A DNA stretch of 64,000 nucleotides, taken from contig JAOMBO010000001.1 of the NCBI GenBank assembly GCA_028344575.1, positions 1 through 64,000 on the forward strand, given 5' to 3'. This document shows positions 39,126-47,880 of this stretch, piece after piece. How positions within the stretch are numbered: position 1 is the first letter of the stretch; every line of letters begins with the position of its first letter. The DNA is from Candidatus Nitrosopelagicus sp. (GTDB lineage Archaea; Thermoproteota; Nitrososphaeria; Nitrososphaerales; Nitrosopumilaceae). The translations under genes and the position numbers were made by a program. The notes under the pieces are model-generated. The model made no database searches. It saw nothing but the letters and a program-made list of their open reading frames with translations, and had not been told where the DNA came from.

Positions 39126-39365
39126 ATGCAGAGTCATAAACTGTCCATGAAGCTTTACCTAGACTTTGATCCTTGTGTTGAATGTAAAGAGATGATGACA
39201 GAATTGTCATCTGAAGAGATGCTTTTTGCAGACGACGAGACAAGAGCAGATGTATCAGCAAAATTCTTGAGACATTTAACATACAATCACAATGAGGTTG
39301 TTAAAGCAGTAATGTCAGAAGTAAAAAGTCAACAAAGAAGTCCAGAGTTTGACCTTTACAAGTAA
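39126..39365 (+). CDS. Small hypothetical protein with CxxC
   Basis: 79-aa ORF in gap between convergent genes; alternative start MKLYLDFDPCVECKE. Confidence 0.6.
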   Translation: MQSHKLSMKLYLDFDPCVECKEMMTELSSEEMLFADDETRADVSAKFLRHLTYNHNEVVKAVMSEVKSQQRSPEFDLYK

Positions 39366-40331
39366 TTAGACTGTCACTTTCTGCAATAATAATTCTTTAA
39401 GATCATCTGTATTTTTTGCAGCACTTAGTCTATTCCGAAGTTGCCCTCCCCCAACAGTTCCTTTTGTAAATCGGATAGCCTGTTGCTTGATATTTGCAAA
39501 TCTAATGTTATATTTTTCTGTCAATTCTAGGTATGTGACAAATGCTTCAAGCCTATCGGTAAGTGAATACTGTTTGTATGTACCATCTTCAAGAAAATCA
39601 TTAATCTGCTCAAAAATGAATGGGTTGCCCATTGCACCTCTTCCAACCATTAAATAATCACATCCAGTATAATCAAGAACTTTTTTAGCAATTTCAGGAG
39701 AGGTGATATCACCATTTCCAACTACAGGAACAGAAACATTTTGTTTTAATTTTTTAATCATATCCCAGTCTGAATGCCCAGAGTATCCCTGAGAGACAGT
39801 TCGTGGATGTAATGTCATTAATTGTATTCCTTCTTGTTCTGCAATTTTTGAGATTTCTAAGAATAGAGATGTATTTTCTTCAGTGACACCCATTCTCATT
39901 TTTAGCGATATGGGTTTTTTCACAGTATTTACTAAGGTTCTAAATATTTCTCGAGTTAAATCAGAGTTTTGTAATAATGCACCACCTGCCATTTGTTTTG
40001 TAATATGAGGAGCAGGACACCCCATATTGTAATCAATCATGTCAAAGTGAGGTTCTACAATTTTTGCAGCCTTTTCCAATGCAGTGATATCAGAGCCAAA
40101 TAATTGAACAGATAACGGACGTTCTTTTTCAGAAAATTCAATAAATTCAGTAATATTTTTTGATTCAGATTCTAATTGTTCATGTTTAGCAACTATCGCA
40201 TTTACGCTAGTTAATTCTGTAACAACAAGTCCTGCACCCATCCTTTTACACATTATACGTAGTGCAGGATCACTTACGCCAGCCATTGGAGCCAGAAATA
40301 CCTTACTTGTGAAATGTGGGAGTTGTGACAT
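39366..40331 (-). CDS. dus: tRNA-dihydrouridine synthase
   Basis: APMAGVSDPALRIMC, DYNMGCPAPHITKQMAGGALL, KMRMGV, GNGDI, GRGAMGNPFIF. Confidence 0.94.
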   Translation of the reverse strand: MSQLPHFTSKVFLAPMAGVSDPALRIMCKRMGAGLVVTELTSVNAIVAKHEQLESESKNITEFIEFSEKERPLSVQLFGSDITALEKAAKIVEPHFDMIDYNMGCPAPHITKQMAGGALLQNSDLTREIFRTLVNTVKKPISLKMRMGVTEENTSLFLEISKIAEQEGIQLMTLHPRTVSQGYSGHSDWDMIKKLKQNVSVPVVGNGDITSPEIAKKVLDYTGCDYLMVGRGAMGNPFIFEQINDFLEDGTYKQYSLTDRLEAFVTYLELTEKYNIRFANIKQQAIRFTKGTVGGGQLRNRLSAAKNTDDLKELLLQKVTV

Positions 40332-40383
40332 ATGATGTGTTTTTCAGAATTATATATTAAATCTACATTTCCTAAATGAAGTT

Positions 40384-40665
40384 ATGTTAGTAGATAAAAG
40401 AATTTTAGCAGGAGGCGTATCTATGATTGTCGTTGGAATGGTACTTTCAGGAGTACTAACAGACATGACACCAATTGGCAGAGAAGGAATGACTGAAGAA
40501 GAAAAGTACGAGTTTATGGTTAATGAAAGAGAAAATGAAGATTTTAAAACACTTTCAGGTATTTTGGTTGGTATTGGATTTTTACTAGTTTTGATTAGTT
40601 TTGGGGCACGCAGAAAAAGAAAAGGCGGTGCAAAGAAAACAGAAAAGAAACCTGCAACTAAGTGA
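40384..40665 (+). CDS. Small membrane protein with basic tail
   Basis: Two hydrophobic segments and RRKRKGGAKKTEKKPATK. Confidence 0.65.
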   Translation: MLVDKRILAGGVSMIVVGMVLSGVLTDMTPIGREGMTEEEKYEFMVNERENEDFKTLSGILVGIGFLLVLISFGARRKRKGGAKKTEKKPATK

Positions 40666-41758
40666 AGGTTTGAAGTGTTTTAAAGAATGTATTTCGTTGA
40701 ATAGGAGTACGACCAATCTCTTTTGCTAAATTTGCTAATTCCAATAATGAAGAGTTGGTAGGTTTCCCCGCTGCACGATAAATTTCCTCAGAAAATGCAG
40801 TTCCCACCAAATCATTTCCTCCATGTGATAATGCAACTTGAGCGAGTTTTGTTCCATATGCAACCCAGTATACAGAAATATTCTTGAGTGTCTGTGCCAG
40901 CATTAGTCTAGATAATGCAATAATTTTCAGATCATAGATAGAAGAGGATTCATGTTCCACCTTGTGTTCCTTTTCAAGCTCAGTATTATCTAGACTGAAC
41001 TTTAGTGGAATCAAAGTGATAAATCCATTAGTCTTTTTTTGTAACTCTCTAATCTTTATGAGATGATCAACTATGTGTTCTGGTTTTTCTATATGACCAT
41101 AAAGCATTGTAACGTTGCTTTTAATTCCAAGATTATGTGCAACTTCGATGGTATCAAGCCATTGTTGACCAGTACACTTTCCTCGAATGATTTTTGTTCT
41201 AACATCAGGATGGAATAATTCAGCTCCGCCTCCAGGCATTGAGTCAAGACCTGCATCTTTTAGTCTAGATAAAATTTCAGTGACAGAGTTTTTTGTTAAT
41301 TTTGAGAGAAAGAAAATTTCTGCTGCAGTGAATGCCTTAATGGTCATATCAGGATGTTTTTGTTTTATAGCAGACATCATTTGTTCGTAATAGTCAAGTT
41401 GTAAATCAGGATGAAACCCTCCTACAATGTGTACTTCAGTTGCACCCAAATCTTTTGCAGCTGCAACTCTTTTTTCTATTTGATCAGGAGTAAGTGTGTA
41501 AGCGTCATCTTCATCACCTTTACGATAAAATGCACACATTTGACAACTGGCAGCACACAAATTTGTATAATTCATATAGTATGAGGCAGCAAATGAAACA
41601 GTATCTCCTACAAGTTTTTTTCTTACAATATCAGCTGCTGCACCAACGACATGAAGATTATCATCATTTAGGATCTCCATACCATCATCAAATGTTAGTT
41701 CTTCACCATTTATGGCATGTTCAATTGCAGTTGAAGTCCCAACCAACTCTTCTAACAT
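40658..41758 (-). CDS. Radical SAM protein, MqnE/MqnC/CofH family (probable aminofutalosine synthase)
   Basis: NYTNLCAASCQMCAFYR (CxxxCxxC), EVHIVGGFHPDL, MPGGGAELFHPDVR. Confidence 0.85.
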   Translation of the reverse strand: MLEELVGTSTAIEHAINGEELTFDDGMEILNDDNLHVVGAAADIVRKKLVGDTVSFAASYYMNYTNLCAASCQMCAFYRKGDEDDAYTLTPDQIEKRVAAAKDLGATEVHIVGGFHPDLQLDYYEQMMSAIKQKHPDMTIKAFTAAEIFFLSKLTKNSVTEILSRLKDAGLDSMPGGGAELFHPDVRTKIIRGKCTGQQWLDTIEVAHNLGIKSNVTMLYGHIEKPEHIVDHLIKIRELQKKTNGFITLIPLKFSLDNTELEKEHKVEHESSSIYDLKIIALSRLMLAQTLKNISVYWVAYGTKLAQVALSHGGNDLVGTAFSEEIYRAAGKPTNSSLLELANLAKEIGRTPIQRNTFFKTLQTFT

Positions 41759-41809
41759 GTTTCACTTGATAACAGTGAAAATATAAAACAATGCAAACCA
41801 AGATTTAGT

Positions 41810-41977
41810 ATGGTGTTACCGTTAGTTGACGAGGATAAACCAAAGTGCTTTTTGTGCCATGATACATTTGATGACTATGATAATCTACGAGAACATCAGG
41901 AAACGAAGCATAAGGATTATTTTGAATTTCATGATAAGAAGAGAGGTCCCGCACCAGGCGATGTTAATATTTTTTAG
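41810..41977 (+). CDS. 55-aa single C2H2 zinc-finger protein
   Basis: Manual translation MVLPLVDEDKPKCFLCHDTFDDYDNLREHQETKHKDYFEFHDKKRGPAPGDVNIF*. Confidence 0.7.
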   Translation: MVLPLVDEDKPKCFLCHDTFDDYDNLREHQETKHKDYFEFHDKKRGPAPGDVNIF

Positions 41978-42452
41978 ATTTTTGTGATTTTAGTAGTTCT
42001 AACGCCTTTTGTTTGCCCATATTTGCCAAGTCATAGTCCTTGTCAATTGTAAGCGCCTTTTTGAAGCAAACCAGAGCAGAATCGAGTTCACCCATCTCAC
42101 CCAAAGACATACCTTTGCATGCAAGCGCCATTGCAAAACGAGGTTTGATTTTTAATGCAGAATCATAGCACTCTATGGCATCTGAAAATTTAGATTTGGC
42201 ATGAAGTAAGGTCCCTTTTCCAATTAATGCGTCCAAATTTTTTGAATCTTCCTTTAAAACAGAATTATAAGTCTGAAAAGATTGTGAATTTTTTCCCATT
42301 CGTTGTAATGTAGCAGCCTTGTCTAACAATGCAGGAATATTTTTTGGATCAGAATGTAGAACTTTATCATAAAGAAGAATGGCTTCTTCATATTCCTGAT
42401 CTTCGGCAAGATCGGATGCTTGTTCCAACATTTTTTGGAATTTATTTTCCAC
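41964..42452 (-). CDS. TPR-repeat protein
   Basis: Repeats of 34-aa TPR periodicity (YEEAILLYDKVLHSDPKNIPALLDKA...). Confidence 0.85.
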   Translation of the reverse strand: MENKFQKMLEQASDLAEDQEYEEAILLYDKVLHSDPKNIPALLDKAATLQRMGKNSQSFQTYNSVLKEDSKNLDALIGKGTLLHAKSKFSDAIECYDSALKIKPRFAMALACKGMSLGEMGELDSALVCFKKALTIDKDYDLANMGKQKALELLKSQKSKKY

Positions 42453-42481
42453 TGATTAGAATAATATTTCCTAGATAATAT

Positions 42482-43195
42482 TTATTTTCGTTTAATTTTT
42501 CTATATATTGAAAAACCAATTAGAGCGAAGATCCCAGATATAATTCCAACAAATATTACAAGAGGTGTAAAGTCTTCAGAGAAATATCTTGATTCAAGCC
42601 ATGCGTTTGGCAATACGGTTACAAAATCATTTCCAGAGAAATCCTCCACATATCCTATAGCAAGAGCTAATTTTCCAGAGGAACCTGTTTTATCAAATAC
42701 TGCCATGTAGTATGTACCAGGTGCTTCTATCTCAAGATCAATTTCTTGACGTTCCCAATATGTGATTTGACCAAAGGGTTCATAGAATTCTGTTGAAGGT
42801 ATAGAACCGTTATAATCAAAAACATATGCATCGTAACCTTCTGGAATAGGATAATTGAAATTTTTGTCAGTATCTAATACCTTGAGCTCATCCACCAGGT
42901 CAAGAAATGTTGAAGGTCCTATCAATACAAGCGAAGGTGTAAATTTTTCTAAATTATCTAGCTTTGGAATAACAATACTACTGAAAAGTCTGTCATCTTT
43001 TTCTGCATCAAATTTGTAAAACAATGCATTGCCTTCCAATTTTTCGTACATTGCCCAAGAAATTACAGGATCTGGAATTTCTAATGCAGATTCATAATCA
43101 GTATTCGTTCCATCTGTAGGAATTAATTTGTGACCAAATGCAGATGCAGGAAGCATCAACAAGAAAAATAATCCAATAAAAATAATTTTCTGCAT
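42482..43195 (-). CDS. Secreted protein with signal peptide and C-terminal TM anchor
   Basis: MQKIIFIGLFFLLMLPASAFG; LVIFVGIISGIFALIGFSIYRKIKRK. Confidence 0.75.
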   Translation of the reverse strand: MQKIIFIGLFFLLMLPASAFGHKLIPTDGTNTDYESALEIPDPVISWAMYEKLEGNALFYKFDAEKDDRLFSSIVIPKLDNLEKFTPSLVLIGPSTFLDLVDELKVLDTDKNFNYPIPEGYDAYVFDYNGSIPSTEFYEPFGQITYWERQEIDLEIEAPGTYYMAVFDKTGSSGKLALAIGYVEDFSGNDFVTVLPNAWLESRYFSEDFTPLVIFVGIISGIFALIGFSIYRKIKRK

Positions 43196-43270
43196 GATTA
43201 CCTATTGATGTTTGAACATTTAACGCATGAATGCTAATTTCACATAGTAGTCAGATCTAGGCATGAATAC

Positions 43271-43279
43271 TAGTGCTAA
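43271..43279 (+). promoter_or_regulatory. TAGTGCTAA motif copy
   Basis: Exact 9-mer; upstream of 43330 and of a TATA-like ttttttaaatac. Confidence 0.5.
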
Positions 43280-43329
43280 CAAAGAATTTTTTTACGTTTT
43301 TTAAATACACAGTTTTGACTACCGCATGT

Positions 43330-43662
43330 ATGAAGCTAAAACTGCCATTCAAATTAAAAATAAAATATCTAATTGCAAACGAAGACAGTTTCCAAGGTAA
43401 AGCTGTATTTCACGAAAAAGAGCATCCTATCAAAATTCATGCAGAAAATAATGAAAAGATTATCAAAGTTCCATTTTCAGTAATGGGAGTTACTGACGAT
43501 GAAATACTAGTGAGAGTGTCAGGACCATCAGGAGTATACGTAGAAGACCGCATAAAATTCAAAGGAAAGTCAAAATGGGTAGAAATAGACTCTGACATCA
43601 TATTTTTTGAAATTGCAAACAGTCAACACAAGTTTGATACTATGGAAATATTTGTTAAATAG
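43330..43662 (+). CDS. Hypothetical protein (beta-rich)
   Basis: Start MKLKLPFKLKIKYLIANEDS preferred; track start at 43273 lies inside the TAGTGCTAA motif. Confidence 0.6.
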   Translation: MKLKLPFKLKIKYLIANEDSFQGKAVFHEKEHPIKIHAENNEKIIKVPFSVMGVTDDEILVRVSGPSGVYVEDRIKFKGKSKWVEIDSDIIFFEIANSQHKFDTMEIFVK

Positions 43663-44409
43663 TTAGGTCCAAGAATAAAAACAATTTTTGGTTGATTCTC
43701 CAAAAAAGAAAGTCAACGTTATACGAGATTTTAATCCAGATATAGATTCAATTTGATGATAGAATTTTGGATTTAAAATAAGCATATTTCCAGCGATTGG
43801 TCTTATTTTTGTTTGACAAATACCTTTAATCAAATCTGAAGAATAACCAAATTCAGGTTCCCGCATAATTTCATCTTTTTTAGACCACATTTTATGAAAA
43901 ATTGTTAGTTCTCCACCTACATCAGGAGATTGAACATAAAGAATTGCAGATAATTGATTTTTGAATCGACTTACATTGTATTCACTCATCTCAAAATTAG
44001 AATTATCACGATGCAGGTGTACAGAATCGTCATTTCCATGTATTCGTATTACAGCATCAGAGTAAGCATTCTCATTTTCAGTTGCAGTGTATATTTTTTT
44101 TCCAAATAATTTTGATATTTTTTGTTGCATGAGAGTTACAGGTGAAATATTTTCGAAGAATAAATTTTTTAAAATTTCGTTTGATTTTTTTGATTTTGAA
44201 AAATATTTTTGCTTTTCATATATGTGCGAACTTAAAGATGTACCAAATTTTGTTGAAGAGTCATTTCTTTGAGACATATTCAAAATTTTACGGGATATAG
44301 AAATACAATCAGATTTTGATAAAACCTTTGGAATAATTAAAGCAGGAATTTTTCCAGTAATCAAATCATCGTACGATGATGTTTCATCTAAAATTTGTGG
44401 AGTCCACAT
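43663..44409 (-). CDS. 2OG-Fe(II) oxygenase / prolyl 4-hydroxylase-like protein
   Basis: HRDNSNF (HxD), YVQSPDVGGELTIF, FYHQIESISGLKSRITLTFFFG (distal H and R); start overlaps upstream stop (TAATG). Confidence 0.8.
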   Translation of the reverse strand: MWTPQILDETSSYDDLITGKIPALIIPKVLSKSDCISISRKILNMSQRNDSSTKFGTSLSSHIYEKQKYFSKSKKSNEILKNLFFENISPVTLMQQKISKLFGKKIYTATENENAYSDAVIRIHGNDDSVHLHRDNSNFEMSEYNVSRFKNQLSAILYVQSPDVGGELTIFHKMWSKKDEIMREPEFGYSSDLIKGICQTKIRPIAGNMLILNPKFYHQIESISGLKSRITLTFFFGESTKNCFYSWT

Positions 44410-44696
44410 TAGTATCCGCCAGCGCCCGAATGCGAGACTGTGCATACGAGTTTATTCTCAGAATTCCTGCCTGAGATTTCACATTTTACAAATTTATTAT
44501 TGAGACTTTCTTCAATTTGAGGAATATTTCTAGAGTTTTCATCTACAGGAATACTTGGAATATCGATTTCAGTGAACTGAATTTGTTCTACGTCTTGATA
44601 GCTATCCTGATTAGTATCCTTTTGATGTGAAACATTCATCTCAAACGAGTTTGTTGTGATAATTTTTGTTACAGTTCCCCAGATTATGTCAGACAT
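44409..44696 (-). CDS. 95-aa protein coupled to 2OG oxygenase, C-terminus ...VSHSGAGGY
   Basis: ORF ends at TAATG junction with oxygenase start. Confidence 0.65.
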   Translation of the reverse strand: MSDIIWGTVTKIITTNSFEMNVSHQKDTNQDSYQDVEQIQFTEIDIPSIPVDENSRNIPQIEESLNNKFVKCEISGRNSENKLVCTVSHSGAGGY

Positions 44697-44722
44697 TTTT
44701 TATCATAAGAAAAAGAGAGATG

Positions 44723-45691
44723 TTATGGTACAACAATAAGATTCAATGGAAGATCCAATTTACCAAATGGTTCTGCAATTCGTAAATAGTAATCCTTGCC
44801 TGAATCATATTCAAAGTTTTCATAACTACCATAACCTATTGCAGGTCCCCATAAGATATTGACAAATTTGGCTTGTCCTGGTTTTAGTACGACGTTACCA
44901 GATGTAAAGTCAGAACCAGAGTTTACCCATTTTTTTCCTCCATCCCATACAGTGTAATTACATATGGATGGGCTAGTGCACATTAGTGTCTCATTTGAGG
45001 AACCAGTGTTTTGAACCATCATTTGTAAGTTTAAGAGAGGTTGTCCTGTTGCAGTGTATGCAATGTTGTTGTATTCTTTAACTCCCTTTCGAGTTTCCTC
45101 CTTGAAATCTGCTACATAATAATATGCAACATTACCAAGTTGGAATTTTTCACCACTGTTCTGGTATGTTTTTAATTTGTATTCATCTTTGATTACTTTC
45201 TCACATTCGCGGATTTCTCTTTTGTTTTCTCCGCCTTGACATTTGGCTAACATTTCATCAAGATCTGCGTTGCCAGATGATTGTGATTTAGTAGTTTCTT
45301 TAGGGGTGGATTGATATTGTGATTTTGATGCACCGTCATCACTTACAGCGCTTGGGCTAACTTGCATGATACCCATCTTTATCAAATATTGAAGTGCATT
45401 AACAAACTCATTTTCAGTTAGTGTACCGTCTGCCCACCAGCCAGCGTTGTTCTTTACCCAAGCCGGAATGGTATCAGAGGCACCTGAACTTCTGGTAGTT
45501 GATGGAACATTGATTATTCCATTTTCAATCATGTATTGAACACCAGAAACAAATGCAGCGTCGTCAATTTGGCCTTCTGCCCACCATCCTGCATTGTTTT
45601 TTACCCAATCAGGGACATTAGCAGCATCAACACTGCCAACCATAGAGGTCAGTAGTAAAACGCCTGCAATTCCCGCGAGTAGTGCTTTCAT
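44723..45691 (-). CDS. Secreted protein with two WVKNNAGWW repeats
   Basis: Signal MKALLAGIAGVLLLTSMVGSVDA; VPDWVKNNAGWWAEGQIDD and IPAWVKNNAGWWADGTLTE. Confidence 0.85.
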   Translation of the reverse strand: MKALLAGIAGVLLLTSMVGSVDAANVPDWVKNNAGWWAEGQIDDAAFVSGVQYMIENGIINVPSTTRSSGASDTIPAWVKNNAGWWADGTLTENEFVNALQYLIKMGIMQVSPSAVSDDGASKSQYQSTPKETTKSQSSGNADLDEMLAKCQGGENKREIRECEKVIKDEYKLKTYQNSGEKFQLGNVAYYYVADFKEETRKGVKEYNNIAYTATGQPLLNLQMMVQNTGSSNETLMCTSPSICNYTVWDGGKKWVNSGSDFTSGNVVLKPGQAKFVNILWGPAIGYGSYENFEYDSGKDYYLRIAEPFGKLDLPLNLIVVP

Positions 45692-45711
45692 TAAACATTG
45701 GACGCAATTAC

Positions 45712-45721
45712 AATATATAAG
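45712..45721 (-). promoter_or_regulatory. TATA box of the WVKNNAGWW protein gene
   Basis: Minus strand GCTTATATAT about 20-30 nt upstream of the 45691 ATG. Confidence 0.6.
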
Positions 45722-45722
45722 C

Positions 45723-45750
45723 AAGTGCTAATTGGTCAACTAGTGCCTAA
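45723..45750 (+). promoter_or_regulatory. Two variant TAGTGCTAA motifs (AAGTGCTAA, TAGTGCCTAA)
   Basis: Intergenic between 45691 (minus) and 45796 (plus) starts. Confidence 0.4.
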
Positions 45751-45795
45751 CATCACCATCTTTAGACTTTAATTCAATAAATTATCAAAAAAGAT

Positions 45796-46233
45796 ATGCC
45801 AAAATTTTCATTTACAAAATTAGTTGACATTGATAGAGACGTATTCTTTGCAATCAGTACAGATTATGAAAAGTTTACAAGAATTCTTCCAGAATATTTT
45901 CTAGAATTAAAAATTGTTGAAAAAAATGGCAATAAAACAACAATTTTTGAGACATTGAGATTCCTAGGAAAAACGGTGAACGTTACTACAGAGCATGTTG
46001 TAGAAAAACCAGATAGACACATTGTCAAAATGCTGGATGGGCAAGCAAAAGGTACAGTCTTTGATGAAACATATGAAAAAGTTGGAGAGCAGACAAAGGT
46101 TACAATCGAAGTTGATTTTGTATTATCCGGTGGACTCAAAATTTTAGGAATGTTTGCTAAAAGTAAGATAGAGAGCAGTATGAAAACGGTCTTAGACGAA
46201 TTTGCAAATTATGCAAAAGATCACTCAAAGTGA
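45796..46233 (+). CDS. SRPBCC/START-like (polyketide cyclase/coenzyme Q-binding type) protein
   Basis: Domain-like pattern: DRDVFFAISTDYEKFTRILPEYFLELKIVEKNG...VDFVLSGGLKILG. Confidence 0.8.
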   Translation: MPKFSFTKLVDIDRDVFFAISTDYEKFTRILPEYFLELKIVEKNGNKTTIFETLRFLGKTVNVTTEHVVEKPDRHIVKMLDGQAKGTVFDETYEKVGEQTKVTIEVDFVLSGGLKILGMFAKSKIESSMKTVLDEFANYAKDHSK

Positions 46234-47601
46234 AGAAAGATGTTTTTCTATTAACGGATGTGCTAAAACGGCACTATGTGCTGCAGAGTCTGTTCCAATA
46301 CCATAACTAATAGTAGAATCACCTACAAAAAATAATCCATCTACGTGAGATACAGAATGTGGCATTTTATTTTTCCATACTAAACCTGGTTCTTTTACCA
46401 CAGCCTCTACAAGTTTCCAAGCCATAGGCCTATCCCATAATAAGGAGTCATCAAAGTCAGGATAAATTTCAGATAATTCCTGTTTCATTTTTGAAACAAT
46501 TTCTTTAATTCGTGTAGGATTCTCAGTTTCTTCAGGTTTTACAGGAGTTCCAACTATTATGAGATGTTCTCCTTTAGGAGATACTGACGGAGTGATATTT
46601 GAAATAAAGAAAATTCCTTTTGAGACATAATTTTCACCTACCGGAAAAACAACCTGACGTTCATCCAGTCTTTTTGATAATGCAAAATGAACTTCAACTA
46701 CAGAAGTTGTTTTGTTAAGTCGATTTGTTTTTTTGATAAAATCATCATCAAAGACTCCAGAGTCAAATAATTGATTAATCGCATGATATGCAGGATATGA
46801 GATAATTACACAGTCACTTTGGACTATTTCGCCATTAGATAGTTCAACACCAGTTACCTTTCTATCTTTGACAATCACCTTTTTGATAGAAGAGCCAAGA
46901 TTTACTTCGGAATTTTTTTCTTTGACATAATTTGCCATTACCTCACTAATTCGGTCATATCCACCCATGTCGGGATATGCAAATTCACTTGTTCCCCCTT
47001 TGAATGGATTTGCACGAATTATGGTTCTTGCAAATTCACCAAGAGAAATATGATCAGGAGTGTCTGCAAATGCAAGCATACAAACAGCATCAAAAAATTG
47101 TTTAGAATGAAAATCAAGTTTGGAGGTAACTTTTGTTAGAGGCACAGAATCTAATTTTTCTGCTTTTTCCATACTAGTGAATGCCATAGGAAGAAGTATT
47201 TTCAGTAAGGATATTCGACTCTTGAAGGGAATTAATGACATTTTCAAAATATCTGCAATTCCTTTTGGGTAGGTATGGAATCCATTGTCATAAAATGCAA
47301 TTTTATCGACAATTGCAAGTTTAAGTCTAGATTGTATTTTGACATCTTTTAGGATTTCATATATTGCCGATTTTTTATAAAATGGCATTATGTGAAAGCC
47401 GTTATCTAAAATGTGGTTTTTGAATTCCATAGAGGCGGTTCGCCCACCCACACGCTCAGATTTTTCATAAACAGAAACAGGGTGTCCGTCATTCACCAAA
47501 AGAGTTGCTATTGATAAGCCACCGACGCCAGCGCCTATTATGACGACTGGTTTGGTCGATGGATTTTTTGAAATCTCTTTACTGTGATTTTCGGAATTCA
47601 T
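46225..47601 (-). CDS. NAD(P)/FAD-dependent amine oxidase / phytoene desaturase-like protein
   Basis: VVIIGAGVGGLSIATLLVNDGHPVSVYEKSERVGGRTAS; GLFFVGDSTISYGIGTDSA. Confidence 0.88.
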   Translation of the reverse strand: MNSENHSKEISKNPSTKPVVIIGAGVGGLSIATLLVNDGHPVSVYEKSERVGGRTASMEFKNHILDNGFHIMPFYKKSAIYEILKDVKIQSRLKLAIVDKIAFYDNGFHTYPKGIADILKMSLIPFKSRISLLKILLPMAFTSMEKAEKLDSVPLTKVTSKLDFHSKQFFDAVCMLAFADTPDHISLGEFARTIIRANPFKGGTSEFAYPDMGGYDRISEVMANYVKEKNSEVNLGSSIKKVIVKDRKVTGVELSNGEIVQSDCVIISYPAYHAINQLFDSGVFDDDFIKKTNRLNKTTSVVEVHFALSKRLDERQVVFPVGENYVSKGIFFISNITPSVSPKGEHLIIVGTPVKPEETENPTRIKEIVSKMKQELSEIYPDFDDSLLWDRPMAWKLVEAVVKEPGLVWKNKMPHSVSHVDGLFFVGDSTISYGIGTDSAAHSAVLAHPLIEKHLSSL

Positions 47602-47602
47602 T

Positions 47603-47821
47603 TTACGCAGCAACAGTTGTTGTTGGTTCGGTAGGTATGACTCTTTTCTTATTTCGAGATTTAGTTCTCAAAATCATTTTGCAACAAGGACAACGAATTT
47701 GTTCGGTGTCAAGCCAAACTTCACACCAACTGCAACGTTTCAGTCCATATTGATATTTCATTGAGTTTGGAACTTTCATTACTTTGTGCTGTGTGCATAT
47801 TCCTTTACATGATGCTCCCAT
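47603..47821 (-). CDS. Small multi-cysteine zinc-binding protein
   Basis: MGASCKGICTQHK...YGLKRCSWCEVWL...IRCPCCKMILRTKSRNK. Confidence 0.75.
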   Translation of the reverse strand: MGASCKGICTQHKVMKVPNSMKYQYGLKRCSWCEVWLDTEQIRCPCCKMILRTKSRNKKRVIPTEPTTTVAA

Positions 47822-47856
47822 GAACAAATTACCGAATTATGATATTTAATAGTTAT

Positions 47857-47880
47857 GCACTAGCGTGAGTCTAGTGCTAA
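47857..47880. promoter_or_regulatory. Dyad GCACTA-N9-TAGTGC, with TAGTGCTAA copy at 47872
   Basis: Inverted repeat read directly; 36 nt upstream of the 47821 start, overlapping 3' end of methyltransferase gene. Confidence 0.5.

Noticed and set aside
43273-43329. N-terminal extension MLTKNFFTFFKYTVLTTAC of the 43273 ORF
   Set aside because: Encoded by the TAGTGCTAA motif and a TATA-like tract; the 43330 ATG is the more credible start.
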